Assembly: GCF_000463155.2 (NCBI RefSeq)
Contig: NZ_AWFZ01000042.1
Location: forward strand, 361,557 to 425,556
Length of the DNA: 64,000 nt
DNA from: Siccibacter turicensis LMG 23730
GTDB lineage: Bacteria > Pseudomonadota > Gammaproteobacteria > Enterobacterales > Enterobacteriaceae
Direction: 5' to 3'
The position numbers and the translations under genes are program-made. The first letter of the stretch is position 1. Each line of letters begins with the position of its first letter. Below the pieces are notes generated by a model. That model was not told the DNA's origin. It searched no databases and was given only the letters and a program-made list of their open reading frames with translations. Positions 52,724 to 63,371 of this stretch are shown here, one piece after another.

Positions 52724-53773
52724 ATGAAGAAGTTAATTGCCACACAGCCGCGCGTTGCCGCGCTGGTCGAGTATCAGGATCGTCCCGTTGCGGAACATGA
52801 GGTGAAGATCCGCGTCCGTTTTGGCGCGCCGAAGCACGGCACCGAAGTGGTGGATTTCCGGGCGGCCAGCCCGTTTATTGATGAAGAGTTCAACAGCGAG
52901 TGGCAGCTGTTCTGCCCGCGCCCGGAAGGTGCGGCGCGCGGCATCGAGTTCGGTAAATTCCAGCTCGGCAATATGGTGGTGGGGGAGATCGTTGAGAAGG
53001 GTAGCGCGGTGACCGATTACCAGCTGGGCGACCGCGTCTGCACCTACGGGCCGCTGCAGGAGACGGTCATCGTCAACGGCGTGGACAACTATAAGCTGCG
53101 CATCATGCCGCAGGACGCGGCGTGGCAGAACGCCGTGTGCTACGACCCGGCGCAGTTTGCCATGAGCGGCGTGCGGGATGCCAACGTGCGCGTCGGGGAT
53201 TACGTGGTGGTCATCGGGCTGGGAGCCATCGGGCAGATTGCCGTTCAGCTGGCGAAAAAAGCCGGTGCCTCGGTGGTGATCGGCGTGGATCCTATCGCGC
53301 ACCGCTGCGACATCGCGCGTCGCCACGGGGCGGATTTCTGTCTTAACCCGGTGGGAACCGACGTGGGGCTGGAGATTAAAACCCTGACCGGCAAACAGGG
53401 CGCGGATGCGATCATCGAAACCAGCGGCCACAGCGATGCGCTGCAGTCGGCGCTGCGCGGGCTGGCCTACGGCGGCACGATCTCTTACGTGGCGTTCGCC
53501 AAGCCCTTTACCCGCCTCAACCTGGGCCGGGAAGCGCACTTTAATAACGCGAAGATCGTGTTCTCGCGCGCCTGCAGCGAACCAAACCCGGACTACCCGC
53601 GCTGGAGCCGCAAGCGCATTGAGAATACCTGCTGGGAACTGCTGATGAACGGCTATCTCGCGTGCGAAGACCTGATTGACCCGGTGGTCACCTTCGCCAG
53701 CAGCCCGGAAAGCTACATGAAGTATGTGGACCAACACCCGGAACTGAGCATCAAAATGGGTGTGACATTTTAA
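52724..53773 (+). CDS. ycjQ: YcjQ, zinc-type alcohol dehydrogenase acting on gulosides
   Basis: A 349-residue MDR dehydrogenase. The NAD-binding motif is VVIGLGAIGQIAVQ, and the catalytic-zinc residue region lies near FGAPKHGTEVVDF. E. coli YcjQ oxidises or reduces D-gulosides at C3, working with YcjR and YcjS. Two adjacent ATGs exist; the second (52724) has the better spacing from GGAG. 22-25 bases after ycjP. Confidence 0.92.
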   Translation: MKKLIATQPRVAALVEYQDRPVAEHEVKIRVRFGAPKHGTEVVDFRAASPFIDEEFNSEWQLFCPRPEGAARGIEFGKFQLGNMVVGEIVEKGSAVTDYQLGDRVCTYGPLQETVIVNGVDNYKLRIMPQDAAWQNAVCYDPAQFAMSGVRDANVRVGDYVVVIGLGAIGQIAVQLAKKAGASVVIGVDPIAHRCDIARRHGADFCLNPVGTDVGLEIKTLTGKQGADAIIETSGHSDALQSALRGLAYGGTISYVAFAKPFTRLNLGREAHFNNAKIVFSRACSEPNPDYPRWSRKRIENTCWELLMNGYLACEDLIDPVVTFASSPESYMKYVDQHPELSIKMGVTF

Positions 53774-53784
53774 TCAAGGATGAA

Positions 53785-54579
53785 ATGACCATGAAAATCG
53801 CAACGCAGAATCAGGGCTTCTTTCCGGAAAATATTCTGGAGAAGTTCCGCTACATCAAAGCAATGGGCTTTGACGGGTATGAGATCGACGGCAGGCTGCT
53901 GGTGGACCACCTCGATGAGGTCAAGGCCGCCATCCGGGAAACCGGTCTGCCGGTGACCACCGCCTGCGGCGGCTATGACGGCTGGATCGGTGACTTTATC
54001 GAGGAGCGCCGCCTGAACGGTCTGGCGCAGATTGCCCGCATCCTGGAGGCGCTGGCGGAAGTGGGCGGCAAGGGCATTGTGGTCCCGGCGGCCTGGGGAA
54101 TGTTTACCTTCCGTCTGCCGCCGATGGTGTCACCGCGCAGCCTGGCCGGGGATCGCCAGGCCGTCAGCGCCTCGCTGCGCTACCTGGACGAGGTGGCTGC
54201 CCGTACCGGCACCACGGTGTTCCTTGAACCGCTGAACCGCTACCAGGATCACATGATTAACACCCTGGCGGATGCGCGACGCTATATCGAAGAGGGCGCG
54301 CTACGGCAGGTGAAAATCATCGGTGACTTCTACCACATGAATATTGAAGAGGACAGCATCGCCGGGGCGCTGCACGCCAACCGCGATCTGCTCGGCCATG
54401 TACATATCGCCGATAACCATCGCTACCAGCCGGGCAGCGGCGCGCTGGATTTCCACGCGCTGTTCGACCAGCTACGCCGCGACGGTTACACCGGCTATGT
54501 GGTGTACGAGTGCCGCATCCGCGCCGAGGACCCGGCGCAGGCGTATCGCCAGTCGCTGGCATTTCTGCGTGACTGCTGA
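53785..54579 (+). CDS. ycjR: YcjR, 3-ketoguloside C4 epimerase
   Basis: A 264-residue xylose-isomerase-like TIM barrel. Metal-binding residues are spread through LEPLNRYQDHMI, IGDFYHMNIEED and HIADNHRYQPGSG. E. coli YcjR epimerises 3-keto-gulosides at C4 to 3-keto-glucosides. The start at 53785 has AAGGA close by; a second ATG two codons later gives the E. coli N-terminus MKI. 11 bases after ycjQ. Confidence 0.93.
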   Translation: MTMKIATQNQGFFPENILEKFRYIKAMGFDGYEIDGRLLVDHLDEVKAAIRETGLPVTTACGGYDGWIGDFIEERRLNGLAQIARILEALAEVGGKGIVVPAAWGMFTFRLPPMVSPRSLAGDRQAVSASLRYLDEVAARTGTTVFLEPLNRYQDHMINTLADARRYIEEGALRQVKIIGDFYHMNIEEDSIAGALHANRDLLGHVHIADNHRYQPGSGALDFHALFDQLRRDGYTGYVVYECRIRAEDPAQAYRQSLAFLRDC

Positions 54580-54593
54580 GGGACGGTGAGCGA

Positions 54594-55646
54594 ATGAATG
54601 CAACCTCATCGTCTCCGCTTCGCGTGGCGATAATCGGCGCCGGACAGGTGGCCGACAAGGTTCATGCCGCTTACTACCGCACCCGCGACGATCTTCGGAT
54701 GGTCGCGGTGTGCGACAGTAGTGAGGCTCAGGCACGGGACTTCGCCGGGCGCTACGGTATTCCACTGGTCTGCACCGACGTGCAGACGTTACTCAACGAG
54801 GCGCGGCCTGACATCGTCAGCGTCTGCTCGCCGAACCGCTTTCACTATGAGCACGTGATGCAGGCCCTGGCGGCAGGCTGCCACGTGATGTGCGAAAAAC
54901 CCCCGGCTATGACGCTGGACGAGGCCGACGCAATGCGCCGTGCCGCACGTCAGGCCGGCCGGGTGCTGGCCTATGACTTTCATCACCGTTTTGCGCTTGA
55001 TGCCCGGATGCTGCGAGAGCAGGTCCAGGCGGGCGTGCTGGGTGAAGTGTACGTGACCACCGCTAAAGCGCTGCGCCGCTGCGGCGTCCCCGGCTGGGGC
55101 GTCTTTACCAACAAAGCGCTCTCCGGCGGCGGGCCGCTGATTGATATCGGCATTCACATGCTCGACGCGGCGATGTACGTGCTGGGCTTCCCGGCGGTGC
55201 GACGCGTCAGCGCCCACAGCTTTCAGCGCATCGGCACCCACAAGCACAGCGGCCAGTTTGGCGAGTGGGACCCCGCCGCCTACAGCGTGGAGGACGCGGT
55301 GTTCGCGACCGTCGAGTTCCACAACGGCGGCATCCTGCGCCTCGACACTTCGTTTGCGCTCAACATTCCCCAGCAGTCGATCATGAACGTCGAGTTCTGC
55401 GGCGAACGGGCCGGCGCCACGCTGTTTCCGGCGCAGGTTTATCAGGATCGGGACGGCAAGCTGATTACCCTGTGCGAGCGGCAGAGTGCGGATGACAACC
55501 GCCACGTGCGCAGCATGAAGGCGTTTGTCGATCACGTGCAGGGCCAACCGGTGACCATCGCCGACGCGGAGCAGGGCTTCATCATTCAGCAACTGGTGAG
55601 CGCTATCTACGAGGCCGCGGAGAAAGGGACCTTCGTCGAACTATGA
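54594..55646 (+). CDS. ycjS: YcjS, Gfo/Idh/MocA-family glucoside 3-dehydrogenase
   Basis: A 350-residue oxidoreductase. Rossmann motif VAIIGAGQVADKVHA; family motif CEKPPAMTLDEAD with the catalytic Lys; DIGIHMLDAAMYVLG the substrate His region. E. coli YcjS interconverts D-glucosides and 3-keto-glucosides with NAD. Overlaps ycjT by four bases. Confidence 0.94.
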   Translation: MNATSSSPLRVAIIGAGQVADKVHAAYYRTRDDLRMVAVCDSSEAQARDFAGRYGIPLVCTDVQTLLNEARPDIVSVCSPNRFHYEHVMQALAAGCHVMCEKPPAMTLDEADAMRRAARQAGRVLAYDFHHRFALDARMLREQVQAGVLGEVYVTTAKALRRCGVPGWGVFTNKALSGGGPLIDIGIHMLDAAMYVLGFPAVRRVSAHSFQRIGTHKHSGQFGEWDPAAYSVEDAVFATVEFHNGGILRLDTSFALNIPQQSIMNVEFCGERAGATLFPAQVYQDRDGKLITLCERQSADDNRHVRSMKAFVDHVQGQPVTIADAEQGFIIQQLVSAIYEAAEKGTFVEL

Positions 55647-57943
55647 ATACACTGACCTCACTGACACGTTCGCATTTTGACCCGCACAGTCTGAACAAGG
55701 ACGCCACGCTGATGGCCTCCGGCAACGGCTATTTAGGGATCCGCGCGACGCTGGAAGAGGATTACACCCACCAGACCCGCGGCATGTTCTGCGCCGGGTT
55801 TTACCACCGTGCCGGCGAGCAGGAGACAACCGAACTGGTTAACCTGCCTGACGTGGTGGGTATGCAGATCACGCTGGACGGCGAGCCGTTCTCGCTGCTC
55901 AGCGGGACGCTGCTGTCGAGCCGGCGCGAACTGCGCTACGACTGCGGCGAGCTGCGCCGGGAACTGGTGTGGCTGTCGCCGAACGGACAGCGCTTCGCCA
56001 TTGAAAGCCGCCGCTTTTTAAGCGCCCGGCGCCTGTCGTGCTTTGCTCAGCAGCTTTCCATCACGCCGCTCAGTGGCCCGGCGACGATAACCGTCACTAC
56101 CGGGATCGACGCCACCCAGACCAACGTCGGACGCCAGCATCTGGACGAAGTCCAGGTCCGGGTATTCGATCGGGCGCATATGCAGGGAATCTACGCTACC
56201 CAGGATGGCGCACATCAGCTGACCATTTCCAGCCACTGCCGGGTGGACGACGGCGCGGTCACCCACTTTACGGCCAAAAACCGGCGGCTCACCCAGTGCA
56301 GCAGCGCTACGGTCGAGAAGGGCCAGAGCGTCAATCTGGAAAAAATCAGCTGGATTGCCGCCTGGCTCGACGGCAGCGGGCAGAACAACGACATCAGCGC
56401 CGACGGGCTGCGCCATCTGCGTGACGCGCTCGGGCAGGGCTACGACGCGCTGCTGGCAGAGTCGGCGGCCAGCTGGACCACCTTCTGGACCCGCAGCCGG
56501 GTAGAGGTGGCGAGCGACAACCCGGACGATCAGCAGGCGCTTGATTTTGCCCTCTATCACCTGTTTGCCATGACGCCCTGCCACGATGCCCGCGCCAGTA
56601 TCGCCGCGAAAGGGCTGACCGGCGAGGGCTACAAAGGCCATGTGTTCTGGGATACCGAAGTGTTTCTGCTGCCGTTTTTTCTCTTCACCCGTCCCGGCGT
56701 GGCGCGCCAGCTGCTGCGCTACCGCTGGTATAACCTGCCGGGCGCCAGGCAGAAAGCGGCCCAGTACGGCTATCAGGGTGCGCTGTTCCCCTGGGAGAGC
56801 GCCCGTAGCGGCGAGGAGGAGACCCCGGCATTTGCGGCCATCAATATCCGCACCGGGGTACGGCAGCGCGTGGCGTCGGCGCTGGCGGAGCACCATCTGG
56901 TAGCCGACATCGCCTGGGCGGTGGTGAACTACTATCAGGCGACCCAGGACGGCGAATTTATGGCGCGGGAAGGGCTGGACCTGCTGCGCGAAACGGCGCT
57001 GTTCTGGATGAGCCGCGCGGTGGAGGTGAATGGCCGCCTGGAGCTGCACGACGTCATCGGCCCCGACGAATACACCGAGCACGTGAACAACAACGCGTTC
57101 ACCAACTACATGGCGCACTACAACGTGGCCCAGACGCTGGCCTGGCTGCGCGAGTGGCAGCTGTGCGACGCGGCATTTGAATCCAGGGCGGAGGATTTTC
57201 TCGCCCGGCTCTGGCTGCCGCAGCCGGATGAGCAGGGGGTGCTGGCACAGGACGATACCTTTATGCAGAAGCCCTCCATCGATCTGACCCGCTATCAGGC
57301 GCGGGCCGGTAGCCAGGTGATCCTGCTCGACTACTCCCGGGCGGAAGTCAACGAGATGCAGATCCTCAAGCAGGCGGACGTGGTGATGCTCACCTATATG
57401 CTGCCGGGCTGTTTTACCCCGCAGCAGATGGCGGCGAACCTCGCGTTTTACCAGCCGCGCACCATCCACGACTCCTCCCTGAGCAAGGCGATCCACGGCA
57501 TTGTCGCCGCACGCTGTCACGATGCGGCAAGCGCCTACCGGTTCTGGCACGAGGGAACGCACATCGATCTCGGCGACGACCCGCACAGCTGCGATGACGG
57601 CATCCACGCGGCGGCGACCGGGGCCATCTGGCTCGGGGCCGTGCAGGGCTTCGCCGGGCTGCGGCTGCACGACGGGGCGCTGTCGCTGGATCCCTGCCTG
57701 CCGTCGCACTGGCATGAGATGCAGTTTCCGCTGGTCTGGCACGGGCAGCCGCTGCGTATTCGCCTGACCCACGACGCGGTTGCCGTCACCGCCCGCAGTA
57801 CCCTCAGCCTGACGCTATGGGGTAAGCAGGTTGTCATCACCGGGCAGCACATTTTCTATCGACGGGATTTTTTTACCGGCAAAGCCGGGAGCGGTACCAC
57901 GGAGGGGCAGCATGAGTTTTCGCGCAGTGATTTTCGATCTTGA
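55643..57943 (+). CDS. ycjT: YcjT, kojibiose-type phosphorylase (GH65)
   Basis: A 766-residue GH65 inverting phosphorylase; E. coli YcjT has 755 and splits kojibiose to beta-glucose 1-phosphate and glucose. The catalytic Glu is in [16 protein letters not shown], the phosphate-binding region around [16 protein letters not shown], and [11 protein letters not shown] a family block. Its last 32 bases overlap the start of ycjU, which uses its product. Confidence 0.94.
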   Translation: MNTLTSLTRSHFDPHSLNKDATLMASGNGYLGIRATLEEDYTHQTRGMFCAGFYHRAGEQETTELVNLPDVVGMQITLDGEPFSLLSGTLLSSRRELRYDCGELRRELVWLSPNGQRFAIESRRFLSARRLSCFAQQLSITPLSGPATITVTTGIDATQTNVGRQHLDEVQVRVFDRAHMQGIYATQDGAHQLTISSHCRVDDGAVTHFTAKNRRLTQCSSATVEKGQSVNLEKISWIAAWLDGSGQNNDISADGLRHLRDALGQGYDALLAESAASWTTFWTRSRVEVASDNPDDQQALDFALYHLFAMTPCHDARASIAAKGLTGEGYKGHVFWDTEVFLLPFFLFTRPGVARQLLRYRWYNLPGARQKAAQYGYQGALFPWESARSGEEETPAFAAINIRTGVRQRVASALAEHHLVADIAWAVVNYYQATQDGEFMAREGLDLLRETALFWMSRAVEVNGRLELHDVIGPDEYTEHVNNNAFTNYMAHYNVAQTLAWLREWQLCDAAFESRAEDFLARLWLPQPDEQGVLAQDDTFMQKPSIDLTRYQARAGSQVILLDYSRAEVNEMQILKQADVVMLTYMLPGCFTPQQMAANLAFYQPRTIHDSSLSKAIHGIVAARCHDAASAYRFWHEGTHIDLGDDPHSCDDGIHAAATGAIWLGAVQGFAGLRLHDGALSLDPCLPSHWHEMQFPLVWHGQPLRIRLTHDAVAVTARSTLSLTLWGKQVVITGQHIFYRRDFFTGKAGSGTTEGQHEFSRSDFRS

Positions 57944-58595
57944 CGGGGTCATTACCGATACCGCGCACCTGCACTATCAGGCCTGGAAGGAGACGGCGGC
58001 GGCAATCGGCATCACGATCGACCCGAGCTTTAACGCCCGGTTAAAGGGCATCAGCCGAATGGCATCGCTGGCGCTGATCCTGCGCCACGGCGGGAAAGAA
58101 CGGGCGTTCGACGAGGCGGAGCGCGCCCGGCTGGCGGCGCGCAAAAACGCACGCTACGGGGAGCTGCTCGCCTCGCTGGACAGTCGCGCCATTCTGCCCG
58201 GCATTCCGGCGCTGCTCGATGCGCTGGCGCAGCACGGCATCGCCGTCGGCCTGGCGTCGGTGTCGCTGAACGCGCCGTTTATTCTGGATGCGCTTGGGCT
58301 GCGGGCGCGTTTTGACTACTGCGTGGACGCAAGCCTGCTGCGTCATTCGAAACCCGACCCTGAGATCTTCCTCACCGCCTGCGCCGGACTTGGCGTCGCA
58401 CCGGAGCAGGCGATTGGCATCGAAGATGCCCAGGCGGGTATCGACGCCATTAACGCCAGCGGGATGCGTTCGGTCGGTATCGGACACGACTTGCAGGGCG
58501 CCGGCCTGCTGCTGCCCGACACCGGCGCGCTGAGCTGGCGCTGTTTACAGGATTTCTGGTCAACCCCACCGCGCGTCGACGCGCCGGTCAACTGA
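57912..58595 (+). CDS. ycjU: YcjU, beta-phosphoglucomutase
   Basis: A 227-residue HAD-family mutase turning beta-glucose 1-phosphate into glucose 6-phosphate. The catalytic Asp pair is in [11 protein letters not shown], and the metal-binding end in [12 protein letters not shown]. The start at [12 protein letters not shown] follows GGAGGGGCAGC and overlaps ycjT by 32 bases. It joins the phosphorylase product to glycolysis. Confidence 0.95.
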   Translation: MSFRAVIFDLDGVITDTAHLHYQAWKETAAAIGITIDPSFNARLKGISRMASLALILRHGGKERAFDEAERARLAARKNARYGELLASLDSRAILPGIPALLDALAQHGIAVGLASVSLNAPFILDALGLRARFDYCVDASLLRHSKPDPEIFLTACAGLGVAPEQAIGIEDAQAGIDAINASGMRSVGIGHDLQGAGLLLPDTGALSWRCLQDFWSTPPRVDAPVN

Positions 58596-58605
58596 GGCAA
58601 GGATG

Positions 58606-59688
58606 ATGGCCCAACTCTCGTTAAAACACATACAAAAAATCTACGACAACCAGGTTCACGTGGTGAAGGACTTCAACCTTGAGATTGAGGACAAGGAGTT
58701 CATCGTCTTCGTCGGGCCATCCGGCTGCGGGAAGTCCACCACGCTGCGCATGATCGCCGGGCTGGAGGCGATCAGCGGCGGTGAGCTGCTGATTGACGGG
58801 GTGCGCATGAACGATGTTCCGCCCAAGTCACGCAATATTGCGATGGTGTTCCAGAACTACGCGCTTTACCCGCACATGTCGGTGTACGACAACATGGCTT
58901 TCGGCCTGAAGATGCAGAAAATTGACCCCGACACCATCGCCGAGCGGGTGAACTGGGCGGCGCAAATTCTGGGGCTGAAGGAGTACCTGAAACGTAAACC
59001 CGGTGCGCTCTCCGGCGGCCAGCGTCAGCGCGTGGCGCTGGGGAGGGCGATCGTGCGTGAAGCCGGCGTCTTCCTGATGGATGAGCCGCTCTCCAACCTG
59101 GATGCCAAACTGCGCGTGCAGATGCGGGCCGAAATCAGCCGCCTGCACAAGAAGCTCAACACCACCATGATCTACGTGACCCACGATCAGACGGAAGCCA
59201 TGACCATGGCGACGCGCATTGTGATTCTAAAAGACGGCATCATCCAGCAGGTGGGCGAGCCAAAGGCGGTGTACAACGCACCGGCCAACATGTTCGTCGC
59301 GGGCTTTATTGGCTCACCGGCAATGAACTTTATTCGCGGGGCGATAGACGGCAGTGACTTTGTCACCGAAACCCTGCGTCTGCCGATCCCGGCGCCGCAG
59401 CTGGCGGCGCTGCAGGCCCGGCAGTCTCAGCGTAAGGCGGTGACGCTCGGTATTCGCCCGGAGGATATTCATACCCGGCCAGCGGGAGAGGGCAATGCCG
59501 AAGCGCGCATTACGGTGGCGGAGCTCACCGGGGCGGAATTCATGCTGTACGTCACGGTAGGCGGGCATGACATCGTGCTGCGCACCGCCGCCGACGGGCA
59601 TCATCAGGCGGATGAGAAGGTGGGGATAAAATTTGATATGAGCAAATGCCACTTTTTCGATTCCGAAACGGAAGCCGCTATTCGCTAA
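58606..59688 (+). CDS. ycjV: YcjV, sugar ABC transporter ATPase (intact)
   Basis: A 360-residue MalK/UgpC-type ATPase: Walker A GPSGCGKSTT, signature LSGGQRQRVALGRA, Walker B FLMDEPLSNLDA, and a C-terminal OB/TOBE regulatory domain (from about residue 240). In E. coli K-12 ycjV is annotated as a pseudogene; here it is full length. It should energise YcjOP. Start at MAQLSLKHI with AAGGATG upstream. Confidence 0.94.
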   Translation: MAQLSLKHIQKIYDNQVHVVKDFNLEIEDKEFIVFVGPSGCGKSTTLRMIAGLEAISGGELLIDGVRMNDVPPKSRNIAMVFQNYALYPHMSVYDNMAFGLKMQKIDPDTIAERVNWAAQILGLKEYLKRKPGALSGGQRQRVALGRAIVREAGVFLMDEPLSNLDAKLRVQMRAEISRLHKKLNTTMIYVTHDQTEAMTMATRIVILKDGIIQQVGEPKAVYNAPANMFVAGFIGSPAMNFIRGAIDGSDFVTETLRLPIPAPQLAALQARQSQRKAVTLGIRPEDIHTRPAGEGNAEARITVAELTGAEFMLYVTVGGHDIVLRTAADGHHQADEKVGIKFDMSKCHFFDSETEAAIR

Positions 59689-59703
59689 GGATGCAGTAAC
59701 ACC

Positions 59704-59727
59704 GGAGCCGCACTGGCTCCTTTTTTT
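59704..59727 (+). terminator. Terminator between ycjV and ompG
   Basis: GGAGCC (59704-59709) pairs with GGCTCC (59715-59720), loop five bases, then T7. Only 32 bases lie between it and the ompG ATG, so ompG would depend on read-through or a promoter within that short stretch. Confidence 0.85.
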
Positions 59728-59759
59728 GTTGTATTTGCACTGTGTAAAAGGAAAGACAT

Positions 59760-60683
59760 ATGAAAAAGTTGGTAACGCTCTCGCCCCTGTTTGTGCTGTT
59801 CACCGCTGCCGCGGCGCACGCCGACAATACGCCTGCTCCGGCGTGGCATTATAATATCGGGGCCATGTACGAAATCGAAAACGTCGAGGGGCAGGAAGAT
59901 GACAAAGACGGTTTATATGAGCCGTCGGTCTATTTTAATGCCGCGTACGGCGACTGGACGCTCTCCGTGGCGATGTATCAGGAAGGGCCGGCGGATTACA
60001 GCAACTTTACCCGCGGCGGCTATTTTAACCGCCCGGAGATGAGCGTGCGCTATCAGTTTATTGATAATGAACAGGCGACCTTCGGCGTCACCGGGAATGT
60101 GCGTAACTACGGCTATCACTTTAAAAATGACGACGGCTCTCAGGCCGGTACGGCAAATACCGTACGCTACGGCTTAACCCCCGACTGGAATATCACCTTC
60201 GATCCCCGGTGGAGTTTTAACGGCTGGCTGTCGCTCTATCAGTTCCGCAACGATCTCGATGAGACCGGCTATTCTGACAGCCGCATCGAGGCGGAAACCG
60301 GCATTAAATATAAATTCAACGACACAGTCTCGCTTAAAACGAACTACTATATCGAACGCGGGTTTAACATCGATAGCGACCGCAATAACGGCGAGTTTTC
60401 CACCCAGGAGATGCGCATTTATCTCCCCATCGAACTGGGCACCAACACCTTTACCCCTTATACCCGCCTGACGATCGATCGCTGGAGCAACTGGGACTGG
60501 CAAACCGATCTCGATCGCGAAGGGCATAATTTCAGCCGCATCGGCTTATTCTACGGACACGATTTTTCTAACGGTCTGTCGATGTCGCTGGAATACGCCT
60601 ATGAGTGGGAAGACCACGATGACAAACACACCAGCGATGACCGGTTTCATTACGCCGGTATCGGCGTGAACTACGCGTTCTGA
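59760..60683 (+). CDS. ompG: OmpG, monomeric outer-membrane porin
   Basis: A 307-residue precursor (E. coli OmpG 301). Signal peptide about 21 residues, MKKLVTLSPLFVLFTAAAAHA, before DNTPAP. The mature barrel has fourteen strands in E. coli OmpG; recognisable blocks are IGAMYEIENVEG, YYIERGFNID, DRWSNWDWQ and the final GVNYAF with terminal Phe. It is a wide, sugar-permeable pore. Follows the ycj operon, in keeping with a role in glucoside uptake. AAGGAAAGAC precedes the start. Confidence 0.95.
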   Translation: MKKLVTLSPLFVLFTAAAAHADNTPAPAWHYNIGAMYEIENVEGQEDDKDGLYEPSVYFNAAYGDWTLSVAMYQEGPADYSNFTRGGYFNRPEMSVRYQFIDNEQATFGVTGNVRNYGYHFKNDDGSQAGTANTVRYGLTPDWNITFDPRWSFNGWLSLYQFRNDLDETGYSDSRIEAETGIKYKFNDTVSLKTNYYIERGFNIDSDRNNGEFSTQEMRIYLPIELGTNTFTPYTRLTIDRWSNWDWQTDLDREGHNFSRIGLFYGHDFSNGLSMSLEYAYEWEDHDDKHTSDDRFHYAGIGVNYAF

Positions 60684-60701
60684 GGACAGGTGTTCGGTAA
60701 A

Positions 60702-60724
60702 TCGGGGAGCCTGGCGCTCCCCGA
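60702..60724. terminator. Hairpin between convergent ompG and ycjW
   Basis: Perfect 9-bp stem TCGGGGAGC/GCTCCCCGA with 5-base loop between the two stop codons; no T-run. Probably a shared bidirectional end. Confidence 0.6.
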
Positions 60725-60730
60725 ATGCGC

Positions 60731-61741
60731 TCAGCCGAGCGAGGCGGCCTGAGTAATCTCGGTATCGACAATCACCCGCCGCGATGCGGGCTTGCCGTGC
60801 AGCCGGGCGAACAGCAGGGCGCTGCTCTCCTCGCCCAGCGCCTGGGTAGGAACGTTAATCCCGCACGGCGGCGGGGAGAGCATAAAGGAGAGCAGCTCGT
60901 TGCTGTAGCCCACCACCGCCAGCTCATCCGGAATGGCAATACTCTTCTGCGCCGCGACACGATAAATACTCATCAGCTTCAGGCTGTCGGTAGCGAATAT
61001 CGCCTCGGGCAGCGGCTGCCCGGTAAACAGTTTTTCCACGGCGTCGCAGGCGCTTTGCTGGGTATATCCCCCGTCCACGATATAACGCCGATCGACATCA
61101 AGCTGATGCGCGGCTAACGCCTGTTTAAAGCCGTTGAGTCGGTCGAGCGACACATGATACTCCAGCGGCGCATGCAGGCAGGCAATACGCCGATGCCCCT
61201 TATTAATCAGCGCTTCGGTGAGCGCCACGCTGTCGTGAAAATTATCGGTATCGACCGAGCAAATATAGTTGTACTCGCCCTCCACCCGGCCAATGACCAC
61301 CACCGGCACGCCGTAATTATCCAGCTCGGCAAAAAAGCGTTCGTCGGCCGGCGAGCTGAGCATAATTATGCCCTTGACCATTTTCTGCTTAATTTTGGCG
61401 AGGCACTTTTTCAGGTCATCCTCGCTGTTTTTCGAGGTTTGCAGAATAACGTCAAATCCCTCGCGCTCCGCCCTGGCGGTAATGGCATGCAGCACTTCGG
61501 AAAAAAAGGGGTTGCCGTGGGTGGTGGCGGTGGAGCGCGTGGAGATAACCATGATGGCGTCAAAGCCCGAGGAGGTGAGGGCGCGCGCCAGCTTATTTGG
61601 CTGATAATTGAGTTCGTCAATGGCTTTTAATACCCGGTCGCGCGCGTCATCGGAAATATTGGTCTGATTATTCAGCACCCGGGACACGGTGGATTTAGAC
61701 ACCTTTGCCACACGCGCAATATCATAAATAGTGGGCGACAT
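60731..61741 (-). CDS. ycjW: YcjW, LacI-family repressor
   Basis: A 336-residue LacI/GalR regulator. The helix-turn-helix and hinge are [20 protein letters not shown] and [13 protein letters not shown]; the C-terminal periplasmic-binding-like domain binds a sugar ligand. Start at MSPTIYDIA (61741), the family N-terminus; upstream in-frame ATGs are not used. E. coli YcjW regulates the ycj cluster and has been tied to hydrogen sulfide production. Convergent with ompG. Confidence 0.94.
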   Translation of the reverse strand: MSPTIYDIARVAKVSKSTVSRVLNNQTNISDDARDRVLKAIDELNYQPNKLARALTSSGFDAIMVISTRSTATTHGNPFFSEVLHAITARAEREGFDVILQTSKNSEDDLKKCLAKIKQKMVKGIIMLSSPADERFFAELDNYGVPVVVIGRVEGEYNYICSVDTDNFHDSVALTEALINKGHRRIACLHAPLEYHVSLDRLNGFKQALAAHQLDVDRRYIVDGGYTQQSACDAVEKLFTGQPLPEAIFATDSLKLMSIYRVAAQKSIAIPDELAVVGYSNELLSFMLSPPPCGINVPTQALGEESSALLFARLHGKPASRRVIVDTEITQAASLG

Positions 61742-61843
61742 ATCTGCACAATGCTCCATCACAACGCGACTGGCGGTCATCTTACTCACCGCTGCATACA
61801 GTGTCTATTGCACAGCCGGACTATTTTCCCCGCTGGCGCCGCG

Positions 61844-61874
61844 ATTGAATAATCAGCTTTTCACCCCCATAAAT
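61844..61874 (+). promoter_or_regulatory. Sigma-32-like promoter of ycjXF
   Basis: ATTGAAT (61844-61850) and CCCCATAAAT (61865-61874), 14 bases apart, resemble the heat-shock consensus CTTGAAA and CCCCATNT. It is 100 bases before ycjX. ycjX is a known sigma-32 gene in E. coli. Confidence 0.55.
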
Positions 61875-61973
61875 AACGGTGGCCGGCAGGCTGAGACCGA
61901 CAGGGCCGCGCCTGCATGGGCGCGGAAATTTACGATACACTGCCTGCTGAAAAGCCGACGACACGGGAAAGTT

Positions 61974-63371
61974 ATGAAGCGATTAACAAACGAAATTCAT
62001 GCGCTGGTGAATCGTGGCGTGGACCGACACCTGCGTCTGGCGGTAACCGGATTGAGCCGCAGCGGAAAAACCGCGTTTATTACCGGGATGGTCAATCAGC
62101 TGCTTAACCTGCACAGCGGGGCGCGGCTTCCGCTGCTGAGCGCCGCCCGCGAAGAGCGCCTGCTCGGCGTGAAGCGGGTGCCGCAGCGTGACTTCGGCAT
62201 CCCGCGCTTCACCTACGACGAGGGCATCGCCCAGCTGTATGGGACGCCGCCCGCCTGGCCGACGCCGACGCGGGGCGTCAGTGAAATCCAGCTGGCGCTG
62301 CGCTATCGCACCACGGATTCACTGCTGCGTCATTTCAAGGACACCGCCACTCTGTGGCTGGAGATTGTCGACTACCCCGGCGAATGGCTGCTTGACCTGC
62401 CGATGCTGGCCCAGGACTACCCGAGCTGGTCCCGGCAGATGACCGGACTGCTCACCGGCGATCGCGCGGTGTGGGCCGCACGCTGGCGCGAACTGTGCAG
62501 CACGCTAGACCCGCTGGCCCCGGCGGATGAAAACCGCCTGGCGGAGATCGCCCAGGCCTGGACCGACTACCTCGCCACCTGCAAGCGCGAAGGGCTGCAC
62601 TTTATCCAGCCCGGTCGCTTCGTGCTGCCGGGCGATCTGGCCGGCGCGCCGGTACTGCAGTTTTTCCCCTGGCCGGACGTGGACGCCATCGGCGAAACCC
62701 GGCTGGCCCAGGCAGATAAAACCACCAACGCCGGGATGCTGCGCGAGCGCTACAACTACTACTGCGAACGGGTGGTGAAGGGCTTTTATCGCGACCACTT
62801 TTTGCATTTCGATCGCCAGATTGTACTGGTCGACTGTCTGCAACCGCTCAACAGCGGCCCGCAGGCGTTCAACGACATGCGTCTCGCCCTGACCCAGCTG
62901 ATGCAGAGCTTTCACTACGGGCAGCGCACTCTGTTTCGCCGCCTGTTTTCGCCGGTCATCGACCGCCTGCTGTTTGCCGCCACTAAAGCGGACCACGTCA
63001 CCGTGGATCAGCACGCCAACATGGTGTCGCTGCTCCAGCAGCTGATTCAGGAGGCGTGGCAGAACGCCGCGTTTGAAGGCATTGCGATGGACTGCATGGG
63101 GCTGGCCTCCGTGCAGGCGACCCGCAGCGGGCTGGTGGACGTCAACGGAGAAAAAATCCCGGCGCTGCGCGGCAACCGCCTCAGCGACGGCGCGCCGCTG
63201 ACCGTCTACCCTGGCGAAGTGCCGGCCCGGTTACCCTCCACGGCTTTCTGGGAGAAACAGGGCTTCCAGTTTGAGGCTTTCCGGCCCATGAGCATGGACG
63301 TTGACCAGCCGCTGCCGCATATCCGGCTCGATGCCGCCCTGGAATTTTTAATCGGAGACAAATTACGATGA
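61974..63371 (+). CDS. ycjX: YcjX, DUF463 P-loop protein
   Basis: A 465-residue protein, same length as E. coli YcjX, starting [21 protein letters not shown]-loop [10 protein letters not shown]-type motif ([12 protein letters not shown]) near residue 30, and [12 protein letters not shown] as a Walker-B-like acidic block. Member of the heat-shock regulon, GTPase-like fold, linked to the envelope. Start set by homology; the frame is open 81 codons upstream. Overlaps ycjF by four bases. Confidence 0.95.
   Translation: MKRLTNEIHALVNRGVDRHLRLAVTGLSRSGKTAFITGMVNQLLNLHSGARLPLLSAAREERLLGVKRVPQRDFGIPRFTYDEGIAQLYGTPPAWPTPTRGVSEIQLALRYRTTDSLLRHFKDTATLWLEIVDYPGEWLLDLPMLAQDYPSWSRQMTGLLTGDRAVWAARWRELCSTLDPLAPADENRLAEIAQAWTDYLATCKREGLHFIQPGRFVLPGDLAGAPVLQFFPWPDVDAIGETRLAQADKTTNAGMLRERYNYYCERVVKGFYRDHFLHFDRQIVLVDCLQPLNSGPQAFNDMRLALTQLMQSFHYGQRTLFRRLFSPVIDRLLFAATKADHVTVDQHANMVSLLQQLIQEAWQNAAFEGIAMDCMGLASVQATRSGLVDVNGEKIPALRGNRLSDGAPLTVYPGEVPARLPSTAFWEKQGFQFEAFRPMSMDVDQPLPHIRLDAALEFLIGDKLR

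Noticed and set aside
52733-53737. 334-codon minus-strand frame opposite ycjQ
   Set aside because: Shadow of ycjQ in a GC-rich region; no homology recalled and no ribosome site.
56018-57772. 584-codon open frame on the minus strand opposite ycjT
   Set aside because: It mirrors the GC-rich codons of ycjT; the product has no recognisable motif and is Arg/Gln/Val-rich as shadow frames are.
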